A stretch of 64,000 bases of DNA, taken from contig JAJHOH010000001.1 in the NCBI GenBank assembly GCA_021651055.1, positions 682,001 through 746,000 of the forward strand, read 5' to 3'. The translations under genes and the position numbers were made by a program. The notes below the pieces were generated by a model. It made no database searches and was not told the DNA's origin. It saw only the letters and a program-made list of their open reading frames with translations. This DNA is from Candidatus Manganitrophus morganii (GTDB taxonomy: Bacteria; Nitrospirota; Nitrospiria; SBBL01; Manganitrophaceae). Shown in pieces: positions 57,451-64,000 of the stretch (positions are counted from its first letter, which is position 1; every line of letters starts with the position of its first letter).

Positions 57451-58434
57451 CTACTTCATCTTCTGAATGTCTTTTTTCAATTCGGAAAGCAGCTTTTCCT
57501 TCTCCGACCGAAACGCCGCCTCCGCCGACGGGCCCTCCTTTTGAACCTGTTTGACGAGCGTGTTAAATCGCGCGTCATGCGCCTCAGCCTGGTCCTTTCC
57601 GAGCTTTTGAGAAATTGCGTTCCTCAGCCCCGACTCTCCATAGAGCCGAGAATGGGTGGTCAACACCTTGGTCATCGCCCCGGTCCTCTTCCCCCCTTTC
57701 CAGGTCCGGATGGCCTGATCGAGCGAGACGCCGACTTCATTCAGCACCTCCATCCAATCCTTATCGGGGACTTCGGTCAGATTCGCCTCTTTAGGCGTCT
57801 TCGTCGTCAAACTCAAATCGGCGGAAACTGCCGTCGCCCCGACCGTAATCGATCGGCCTCCCGTCTTGATCTCCTCGGCAGTCAGCCGGGGATGCCACGC
57901 CTCGATCCGATATGTGCCCGGCGGGACGTTCGGAAGCTCATATTTTCCGTTCTTCCCGACCACCGCATAATATTGCGAGGGAGCGACGAAGACCATCCCT
58001 CGCATCTGCGTGTGGATCTTGCACCGGAGCATCACCGCCCCCGGCTTCTCGAAGATGACTGTTTTGATGTCCCCCTTATTATGCGCCCCGATATCGAAAC
58101 GGTTTCCCGGGGTGGTCGAGTGGACATTGTGCATCTCTGTGTCGTGATTCTCAAAGAGAATGGTGGAGCCGACCGGCACGACGGTGAAAAACGGGATGAA
58201 CTCCAAATTCTCCTGCCGAATTGTCGTCTCCTTCGGCGGCGCCGGGGCTGATTTTGGACGGGTGTCCTTCAAATAAATCACCGCCCCCTCCCCCAAATCC
58301 GAGCCGACCCGGACGGTCCCCCGGACCGCGGCCGCCTCCGCGTTGGCCGAAAAACAAACCGCCACCAACCAAAGAGAGAGGATCGATAGGACTCCCCCTC
58401 GAATCGTTCTCCGAACATGATGTACATTCATCAT
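57451..58434 (-). CDS. Periplasmic cupredoxin-domain protein with C-terminal helical extension
   Basis: 327 aa from ATG 58434 (MMNVHHVRRTIRGG) behind AAGAGGT. Signal peptide about 1-34. The plastocyanin-like domain (about 35-150) has copper-ligand-like residues: His in EMHNVHSTTPG, then Cys, His and Met in LRCKIHTQMRGM. VPVGSTILFENHD precedes them. A carboxypeptidase-regulatory-like beta domain follows (YELPNVPPGTYRIEAWHPRL). Unlike its paralogue at 60004-60645 it adds about 110 charged helical residues. A copper redox or metal-binding role in the periplasm is inferred. It is downstream of the Nramp-like gene by 89 bp. Confidence 0.85.
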   Translation of the reverse strand: MMNVHHVRRTIRGGVLSILSLWLVAVCFSANAEAAAVRGTVRVGSDLGEGAVIYLKDTRPKSAPAPPKETTIRQENLEFIPFFTVVPVGSTILFENHDTEMHNVHSTTPGNRFDIGAHNKGDIKTVIFEKPGAVMLRCKIHTQMRGMVFVAPSQYYAVVGKNGKYELPNVPPGTYRIEAWHPRLTAEEIKTGGRSITVGATAVSADLSLTTKTPKEANLTEVPDKDWMEVLNEVGVSLDQAIRTWKGGKRTGAMTKVLTTHSRLYGESGLRNAISQKLGKDQAEAHDARFNTLVKQVQKEGPSAEAAFRSEKEKLLSELKKDIQKMK

Positions 58435-58523
58435 AACCTCTTTATCCTCTCCATGAAAAGACCATCCGCGCAACAATAATCTCTGCCGAAAAAAAGTTCA
58501 AGAGGGGGGGACAATTGATTTTT

Positions 58524-59921
58524 TCAGCCGATCCAGAGATATGCCATCGCCAGTCCAAGGTAGATCACGAAGGAAAAGATCAGGCGCCATGCCGACTCTT
58601 TTGAAGGGCGGGCCCACTCCGGAAGCTGGGGAGCGAGAAACCGATAGTTCAATAAATAGAGCGCTCCCGGAAAAAGGATCGTTCCGGAAAATCCGATCGC
58701 GGCGCTGGTAAGAATCAGCGGTCCCGGCTGATCGAGGAGCATGGTCAACGAGGTGATCACCGTTAAAAGCGCCAGGAAGAAGTAATACCACTGGCGGCCG
58801 GTAAATTTTTTGCTGGCGGGAAAGAGGATCGTGACGATATCAGCCTGCATCCGGCTGACGGCGTCGGCGGTCACGAGCCAGGTGTCGGTGAGAAACGCCG
58901 CGGCAACTATTAAGAAAAGTGTCCGGCCAAATGCTCCCCAGCTCACCTCAAAGAACCGGCTCTGGACCACCGCGAGTTCATAATCTTGAGGGACCAGTCC
59001 CTTCGGAAAGAGCAAGGCATAAGCCAAAAGAGAGGTCATCATCGTCGTCGCGAGGTTGCCGAGAATGCCGATCAACACATCCGTGGAGAGATACCGCTCC
59101 CATTGCCGCCACGCGGCCGCCGATTGCGCCGACGCTTCGGGTAAAAATCCATCGGCGGTGATCGGCTCCGGTTTTCCGGTCAATCCGGTGATCCGGCCGA
59201 TATGCTCCGCCATCGCGCTTCCTTTGTCGCGCAGCCAATAGGAATAGAAGAGAATCCAGAAGCCGCCAAGCCCGGCAAAGGTGATCGCCGTCAAGAGCTT
59301 GGTGTCGTCGTTTCGATCCCAGGGCCGCGGCGGCGGGCCGGTCATGCCGAAGAGTCCGGCAAAAAAGCGGGGGGTCGTCTGAAGGACCTCGGGCTGAAGA
59401 CAAGCCCAGAGGAGCCCCGCCACGGTGGTGATCGCCACGATCTTCATCGACCACTCGATCAGGGTGTAGACCATCCGGCTCAACAGAATCGCAACCAGAA
59501 AGATCGCAATGGTCGAATAGGCCCAGAAGAGGGTTTGGCCGCGCGGGCTCCAGCCGGGAGGAAAGTGGGTCAGCGCCGCCATCGCCGTTCCCCCCGCCGA
59601 GGCGAAGGCGCCGAACCAGAGGAAGGAAAGGCTCATCAAGATCCAGAGGAGGATCCCGAACCCGCGGTGGAGCCGGATGAAACCATGAAAAATGCTCTCT
59701 CCGGTGAGGAGGGTATACCGCCCGATCTCGACCGTCATCGGATACTGAAGCAGACAGGCCGGAATCAGCAGGACGAGAAAGGTCAGTCCATATTTGGCGA
59801 TGAGGTAGGGCCACCAGATCAGCTCTCCGCTTCCCTGCGCCAGCGCCATCCAGACGATCCCCGGACCCAACGCCGCGGCCCAGCCGGGAAAGGGGGGAAT
59901 CGGTTTTCGACCGTACGACAT
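58524..59921 (-). CDS. Nramp-related membrane transporter lacking the canonical metal motifs
   Basis: 465 aa, about 11 membrane helices, ATG 59921 behind GGAGG. It opens GPGIVWMALAQGSGELIWWPYLIAKYG (about 19-45). This is the position of Nramp helix 1, where GPG is usual, but the DPGN metal motif is replaced by GSGE. The MPH motif of helix 6 is also absent near FWILFYSYWLRDKG. The overall hydrophobic profile and LLFPKGL, DTWLVTADAVSRM and QPGPLILTSAAIGFSG segments support the Nramp superfamily. Manganese or iron import by the classical mechanism is unlikely; the substrate is unknown. It is flanked by two related cupredoxin genes. Confidence 0.75.
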   Translation of the reverse strand: MSYGRKPIPPFPGWAAALGPGIVWMALAQGSGELIWWPYLIAKYGLTFLVLLIPACLLQYPMTVEIGRYTLLTGESIFHGFIRLHRGFGILLWILMSLSFLWFGAFASAGGTAMAALTHFPPGWSPRGQTLFWAYSTIAIFLVAILLSRMVYTLIEWSMKIVAITTVAGLLWACLQPEVLQTTPRFFAGLFGMTGPPPRPWDRNDDTKLLTAITFAGLGGFWILFYSYWLRDKGSAMAEHIGRITGLTGKPEPITADGFLPEASAQSAAAWRQWERYLSTDVLIGILGNLATTMMTSLLAYALLFPKGLVPQDYELAVVQSRFFEVSWGAFGRTLFLIVAAAFLTDTWLVTADAVSRMQADIVTILFPASKKFTGRQWYYFFLALLTVITSLTMLLDQPGPLILTSAAIGFSGTILFPGALYLLNYRFLAPQLPEWARPSKESAWRLIFSFVIYLGLAMAYLWIG

Positions 59922-60003
59922 GGGCCTCCGAGAGTCAAAAAGCCGCCCATTTTAACACAAACTGAAAACGTGGAGGAAGGAAAGAAAAAGGGGGGAGATC
60001 CGG

Positions 60004-60645
60004 TCAGGGATTTTTTCGGGTCAGGACATTCCCTTCCCAGTCGAGATCGATCGTCGTGACCCAGGCGCCGATTCGGACGGCGAGACCCTTCGGTTTTTGA
60101 TCGGGAGCGCTCCGCTCCGGGTGCCAGACTTCGATTTCATAATCGCCCGCCGGCACGCCGGAGAATGCGAACTTCCCATCCGATTCGATCAACATAAAAA
60201 AAGGAGAGGGGGAGACGAAAACCATCCCCTTCATATCTGAATGGATTCTGCAACGGAGGTCTACTCCGCCCGGTTTTTTGAGCACGACCTTCCTCGATCT
60301 CCCCGGAATCTGCAACCCAAGATCAAACCGGTTTCCGGGAGAGTCGGACTTGATATTGTGCATCTCAAAGTCGTCGTTCTGGAAGGTGACCGTCGAGCCG
60401 ACCGTGACGATGCTGAACTTCGGTTTGAATTTGAACATTTCCTGGCGGATGGTGATCGGCATCGGAGAAACGGGGGCGGGAGGCTGATTGAGATCACGGA
60501 GGTAGACGACGGCCCCTTCTGCGGGCAAGGTGTCGATGATCAAATTTCCACGAAGGCTGCCCGAAGACTCAGCATAAGTTGAAGTATGGAATAAAAGGAT
60601 AAAAAGGAGGATGATGAGAACACTTCCGGTCTTACGGCAGTCCAA
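60004..60645 (-). CDS. Periplasmic cupredoxin-domain protein
   Basis: 213 aa with a TTG start (60645) behind GAGGT. The first residues form a signal peptide (DCRKTGSVLIILLFILLFHTSTYA), and no ATG exists upstream of it. It shares with the 57451-58434 protein GAVVYLRDL, VTVGSTVTFQNDDFEMHNI, PGNRFDLG and LRCRIHSDMKGMVFVSPSPFF, including the putative copper ligands His, Cys, His, Met. A beta-sandwich tail (GVPAGDYEIEVWHPE) follows. Its start overlaps the HEPN gene by 14 bp, so translation is coupled. The Nramp-like gene follows at 82 bp. Confidence 0.84.
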   Translation of the reverse strand: MDCRKTGSVLIILLFILLFHTSTYAESSGSLRGNLIIDTLPAEGAVVYLRDLNQPPAPVSPMPITIRQEMFKFKPKFSIVTVGSTVTFQNDDFEMHNIKSDSPGNRFDLGLQIPGRSRKVVLKKPGGVDLRCRIHSDMKGMVFVSPSPFFMLIESDGKFAFSGVPAGDYEIEVWHPERSAPDQKPKGLAVRIGAWVTTIDLDWEGNVLTRKNP

Positions 60646-61012
60646 ATCTGGACCTCAAGATTGTCCGGATCATCTCCGCTGTCTTCATGGAATCTTCGGC
60701 GGCCTCGCGGTCAGCCTGGCGACCCGGATAACGAGAGGCGATGCCGAAAACGCTCAGGCGGGCCAGCTGTTCCTTGTGGGCCTTTAAATCCTGAAGCGGC
60801 TCTCCGGAGATATTCAACAGGACGACGAGATCATGCGTTTTTGGAAAGGCAATATTGGATTCTTCTAGGAAAGCCTTCAAATACTTTTCTCCGCACTGTT
60901 GCGCGAGAAAACAGATCACGTTCCAGACAGGATCGACCGCTCCCATCTCCCGCCGCGCCACCTTCAGATCGCCCTCCGCCTTCTCAACCCACTCCAATGT
61001 TTCAGGCTTCAT
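60632..61012 (-). CDS. HEPN-domain protein
   Basis: 126 aa, all helical. ETLEWVEKAEGDLKVARREM (about 4-23), VICFLAQQCGEKYLKAFLEESN (about 32-53), FPKTHDLVVLLNI and SRYPGRQADREAAEDSMKTAEMIRTIL are typical of HEPN proteins paired with MNT nucleotidyltransferases. The toxic RxxxxxxH ribonuclease motif of HepT is not seen, so it may be a non-nuclease HEPN that binds nucleotides or its MNT partner. It overlaps the MNT gene by 11 bp. Confidence 0.88.
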   Translation of the reverse strand: MKPETLEWVEKAEGDLKVARREMGAVDPVWNVICFLAQQCGEKYLKAFLEESNIAFPKTHDLVVLLNISGEPLQDLKAHKEQLARLSVFGIASRYPGRQADREAAEDSMKTAEMIRTILRSRFGLP

Positions 61013-61331
61013 AAAGGACGACCCCTCGGGTGATCACCTCTGTTGCGAAAACTCCTTTTCTCTTCAGGGAAGCTTCTAACTCAGAGGGGGTGAAAACGGC
61101 GATATCGAGAGGAAAAGGATGATCGATCGACGCGGCGATGCGAGCCGCGGTGTGGAGAGGATTTTCGTCCGTCCTCATTACGACTAAAAGATCGACATCA
61201 CTATCCGAGGTCGGTTTTCCATAAGCATGGGAACCGAAGAGAATCACTCTCTCCGGATGAAAATGAGTGGCGATTTGCTGGACGACTTGTCGAATATCAC
61301 TTAAAGTGATCGCTGCTTTTTGTCCGGCCAT
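61002..61331 (-). CDS. Minimal nucleotidyltransferase (MNT) protein
   Basis: 109 aa from ATG 61331 (MAGQKAAITLSDIRQVV). A longer open frame to 61520 overlaps the aldolase/dehydrogenase gene and has no site. The polymerase-beta-like motif VILFGSHAYGKPTSDSDVDLLVV (about 32-54) has GS-x-x-x-G and DxD metal residues, and a third Asp comes in PLDIAVF. MNT antitoxins adenylylate HEPN toxins; here the partner overlaps downstream. Whether it is a toxin-antitoxin or a house-keeping pair is open. Confidence 0.88.
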   Translation of the reverse strand: MAGQKAAITLSDIRQVVQQIATHFHPERVILFGSHAYGKPTSDSDVDLLVVMRTDENPLHTAARIAASIDHPFPLDIAVFTPSELEASLKRKGVFATEVITRGVVLYEA

Positions 61332-61416
61332 GGCTTTATTGTACCTTAAATCATTTTCTTGTTCATGCTGACGAGAAGGCTTTTCTTCTGCGTCGCTTAG
61401 CCCTCTTAAACCTGGA

Positions 61417-63504
61417 CTATCTTGGGAACGCCTCCCGCACCCCCCCATCGACCGGAATGATCGCGCCGGTCGTTTTGGCGGCACGGTCGGAGGCGAGGAA
61501 CAGCACCGACTCGGCGACATCGCGCGCGGTGATCTTCGTCTGGAGCAGGTTTCGCTTGGCGTAGAAGTCTTCCACCTGCTCCACCGGAATGCCGTGGGCG
61601 CGCGCCCGCTCTTCGCGGATCGCCGGCGACCAGAGGCCGGAATTTTCGAAGACCCCGTCGGGATTGACCATGTTGACCCGGATGCCGGCCCCGGCGTTCT
61701 CGATCGCCATGATCCGGGACAGCTGGGTCTGCGCTGCCTTCGACGCGGAGTAGGCGCCGAAGTCTTTTCCGGGGGCCAGGACGTTTTTGGTCGCCACCAC
61801 GACGACCGATCCGCCGACCCCCTGCTCCTTCATGATCCGGAGCGCAGATTGAGAGGTCAGGAAATGGCCGGTGGCATTCACCGCGAGCGACATTTCCCAA
61901 TCGGCGAGCGACAGCGTGTCGACCGAGGCGGTCTTCGCCACCCCCGCGTTGGAGATGAAGATATCAAGCCCACCATAGGCCAGCACCGCCTGCTCGAATC
62001 CGCGGCGGACGCTCTTCGGATCGGTCACGTCCATCGCCACCGCCGTCGCATTCACCTCGCCGGCCTTCTTGTTGATCTCATCGACGAGCATTTGGGTCTT
62101 CTTCAAATCGATGTCGGAGAGAACCACCATCGCCCCCGCCTCGACGAACGCCGCCGCAATGGCGCGCCCGATCCCGCCGGCAGCGCCGGTGACGAGCACG
62201 ATTCTCCGGGAGAATTCTTTCTCCGGCGGCAGGAGCGTCAGCTTGAAGTTCTCCATCGGCCAGTATTCGAAGTCGCAGATCTCGCGGGTGGTGATCGACC
62301 GGTACGCCTCGATCCCGGCGGCGGCCTCGATCACCGACATCGTGTGAAGATAGAGATCGCGCGGAATCCGCGTCGCCCGCCGATCTTTGCCGGTGGTGAA
62401 CATCCCGATGCCGGGGATCAGAACGACGCGCGGGTTCGGATCGAGCATGGTCACCCCGGGTGTCTTATACTTTTCAAAGTAGGAAATGTACTTTTCCCGA
62501 TAAGCCTCGCATCCCTTCCGGATCTTCTCCCGGAGTTTCTCCGGATCGCCCGGCTTCTTCGTATCGACGAAGAGCGGCCACGGCTTGGTGTGCATCAGGT
62601 GATCCGGCGTGAAGGGGCCGATCTGGGTCAGCCGTCTTGCCTCTTCCGAACCGGCAAACTTCAATACCGCCGGCGCATCTTCATACTGCAGCACCATTCG
62701 TTTCTCTGGTGGCCGCCCCTTTACCTGAGCCATTCGGCTCACCTCGCCGCGCAGGGTGGGCGCCACCTCGGCCGCCACGGCATGCCGCTCGGCATGGGAG
62801 AGCGCCGGCACTTTCATTCCACCCAAGGTAAGCTTTCCCCGTCCTTTCTTCGCTGCATACCGCTCGGCTTGGGTGACCATGGAGATTGTGAGGTCATACG
62901 CTTCCTTCGCCGTCTCGCCCCAGGTGATCAGGCCATGTTTGTCGAGGATGATCGCCTTGAGATTGGGATTTTTCTGATAGGCCTCCCCGACCCACTTCGA
63001 GAGGAGAAACCCCGGCCGGATGTAATCGACGACCGCCACCTCCTTTCCATAGACCTCTTCAACCACTTTCGGACTGTCCGGGGTATCGGTGAGGGCACAG
63101 ATCGCGTCGGCGTGGGTATGATAAATGTGTGGAGAAGGGAGGAATGCATGGAGAAGGGTTTCGATCGACGGCTTCGGCGCGCCCGGCTCTAAGACCGACT
63201 TCATCTGGTAGGCGACCATCTCCTCATCGGTCATCGCCTCCCGTTTCATCAACGGAAGGAGATCGTCGAGGCGGAGCGGGGTAAAGTTCTTCGCGGCGAT
63301 CGTCCGCATGTCCGACCCGCTCCCTTTGATCCAGAGAATCCGGACCGGGGCGCCGGTATGATCCTTACCATTCACCTTGATCGACGAATTCCCCCCGCCC
63401 CACAACACCAGGTTGGGATTCGCCCCGATGATCCGGGAGGTATACACGACCAAATCGACCCCCGTCAACCCCTTCGCATCCCGATCCGACCAGAGACTTT
63501 CCAT
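61417..63504 (-). CDS. Bifunctional class II aldolase / short-chain dehydrogenase
   Basis: 695 aa with a GAGGAGGG site. The N-terminal part (about 1-420) is a class II aldolase/adducin domain with zinc His motifs in YHTHADAICAL and DKHGLITWG. The C-terminal part (about 430-695) is an SDR with VLVTGAAGGIGRAIAAAFVEAGA, NAGVAKT and the YSASKAAQTQL catalytic pair; DGGVREAFPR ends it. This fusion (RhaD/YuxG type) cleaves rhamnulose 1-phosphate to lactaldehyde and dihydroxyacetone phosphate and oxidises the lactaldehyde. No other rhamnose genes are near, so the sugar is unproven. The LarBC genes upstream may be relevant through lactate, but that is speculation. Confidence 0.92.
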   Translation of the reverse strand: MESLWSDRDAKGLTGVDLVVYTSRIIGANPNLVLWGGGNSSIKVNGKDHTGAPVRILWIKGSGSDMRTIAAKNFTPLRLDDLLPLMKREAMTDEEMVAYQMKSVLEPGAPKPSIETLLHAFLPSPHIYHTHADAICALTDTPDSPKVVEEVYGKEVAVVDYIRPGFLLSKWVGEAYQKNPNLKAIILDKHGLITWGETAKEAYDLTISMVTQAERYAAKKGRGKLTLGGMKVPALSHAERHAVAAEVAPTLRGEVSRMAQVKGRPPEKRMVLQYEDAPAVLKFAGSEEARRLTQIGPFTPDHLMHTKPWPLFVDTKKPGDPEKLREKIRKGCEAYREKYISYFEKYKTPGVTMLDPNPRVVLIPGIGMFTTGKDRRATRIPRDLYLHTMSVIEAAAGIEAYRSITTREICDFEYWPMENFKLTLLPPEKEFSRRIVLVTGAAGGIGRAIAAAFVEAGAMVVLSDIDLKKTQMLVDEINKKAGEVNATAVAMDVTDPKSVRRGFEQAVLAYGGLDIFISNAGVAKTASVDTLSLADWEMSLAVNATGHFLTSQSALRIMKEQGVGGSVVVVATKNVLAPGKDFGAYSASKAAQTQLSRIMAIENAGAGIRVNMVNPDGVFENSGLWSPAIREERARAHGIPVEQVEDFYAKRNLLQTKITARDVAESVLFLASDRAAKTTGAIIPVDGGVREAFPR

Positions 63505-63619
63505 GAGCCCTCCTCAAGAAGATAGAATGGGGCCTATCGTAGCGGACGGACCGAAGGGTGTCAAGATTTTGATTGGGGGACGATTGCCGGGAGAAAGAGG
63601 AATGAATGAACCGAGCCGC

Positions 63620-64000
63620 CTACTGCGCGACGAGATCAGGCCAAGCGGCGTCGTTGTTGTTGACCATCGCAGCGGTCCATTCGGCCATCGAAATGCCGTT
63701 CAGCCGCAAATCGAAGAAAGCGGGGTCGAGCAGGATGGTATGCATTTCCCCAGAAATGAAAAAACGATGCAGCCGATCTCCGACACGGCTAACCATGTCG
63801 TCGGTGACTTGCCGAAGCAACGCTTCGAACCCAGGCCCATCTAAAAAGAGAAAGGCTTGAAGGACAAGATCCCGAAGAGAAGAGAACATTCCGACACGCA
63901 GGTTCGGATCGCGGCTGAGGGCCCACTCATAAAGATAGGCCGGTTGCTCCGGGCAGCGGGTGCAGCCGGCCGGGAAAAACTGGGGAAAGGACCAGTTCCG
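63620..64000 (-). CDS. Extracellular hydrolase, pectinacetylesterase-like (partial, runs off right edge)
   Basis: The frame is open from base 64000 to the stop at 63620, giving the last 126 residues. It begins RNWSFPQFFPAGCTRC and ends ISMAEWTAAMVNNNDAAWPDL. FISGEMHTILLDPAFFDLRLNGISMAEW resembles the C-terminal catalytic His and following helix of pectinacetylesterase-family (VtpJ-therm-like) serine hydrolases. The substrate cannot be given. The 115-bp gap to 63504 shows nothing recognisable. Confidence 0.6.
   Translation of the reverse strand, partial: RNWSFPQFFPAGCTRCPEQPAYLYEWALSRDPNLRVGMFSSLRDLVLQAFLFLDGPGFEALLRQVTDDMVSRVGDRLHRFFISGEMHTILLDPAFFDLRLNGISMAEWTAAMVNNNDAAWPDLVAQ

Noticed and set aside
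56545-58251. A 568-codon plus-strand frame opposite the epimerase and cupredoxin genes
   Set aside because: It spans two real genes and their gap, with Arg/Pro/His-rich translation and no start signal.
61594-63192. A 532-codon plus-strand frame opposite the aldolase/dehydrogenase
   Set aside because: The minus-strand protein is a complete, well-known fusion; the plus frame has shadow composition.

Overview
The window is dense chromosomal DNA, roughly 58-60% GC, from a Gram-negative bacterium. Outer-membrane biology is shown by LolA, a type IV pilus system with PilY1, and a lipoprotein. The mix of a sigma54-driven type IV pilus locus, large dCache histidine kinases, a KaiC-family ATPase, LarB/LarC, a fused cbb3 oxidase and a bifunctional aldolase/short-chain dehydrogenase suggests an environmental, respiring lineage. 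Nitrospirota or a neighbouring phylum is my best guess. It is inference only: no rRNA or other marker gene is present, and no tRNA gene was recognised.

Layout. (1) 1-15.4 kb, all on the minus strand, is a type IV pilus locus. It holds two complete minor-pilin sets (fimT-pilV-pilW-pilX twice), a very long PilY1 (1595 aa), the PilS-PilR two-component pair and the prepilin peptidase PilD. A membrane protein cut by the left edge lies downstream of pilY1. A near-consensus sigma54 promoter precedes each minor-pilin set, and a third precedes the major-type pilin gene at 53 kb, so one regulator probably controls all three. (2) 15.6-21.0 kb, plus strand: gpsA, a Na/Pi-cotransporter-like gene, larB, a DUF3047 gene and larC. 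(3) 21.1-24.1 kb, minus strand: an NrtB/SsuC-type ABC importer without a binding protein, whose AAA-associated domain is a separate gene. (4) 24.3-39.3 kb, plus strand: a sensor kinase, a CDF metal exporter, pdxA-rsmA-rnj, ftsK, lolA, a 1267-aa hybrid kinase with a CheY-like partner, and yajQ. (5) 39.3-46.3 kb, minus strand: two histidine kinases, a double-domain KaiC-like ATPase, glycerate kinase, transaldolase and a TPR lipoprotein. (6) 46.5-48.9 kb, plus strand: an FmdB zinc-ribbon peptide, an eRF1-like protein and a DUF362 protein.

(7) 48.9-64 kb, minus strand. First come an SPW-type membrane protein, a haem-free CcoP-N/CcoQ-like peptide, ccoS and a single 920-aa polypeptide joining CcoN, CcoO and two further cytochrome c domains. 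Next are the pilin gene, an orphan CARF-HEPN ribonuclease, a monooxygenase, RNase Z and an epimerase. Then come two related cupredoxin-domain proteins flanking an Nramp-like transporter that lacks the usual metal motifs, an MNT/HEPN pair, the aldolase/dehydrogenase and a hydrolase cut by the right edge.

Points most worth a second look: the shared sigma54 control of duplicated minor-pilin operons and the pilin; a CxxCxxCxxC motif in PilY1; the CcoN-O-P fusion; the cupredoxin/Nramp/cupredoxin cluster coupled to MNT/HEPN; the KaiC/kinase group with Ser-Tyr at the phosphosite; and the CARF-HEPN effector with no CRISPR locus in the window. No CRISPR array, insertion sequence or prophage was found.
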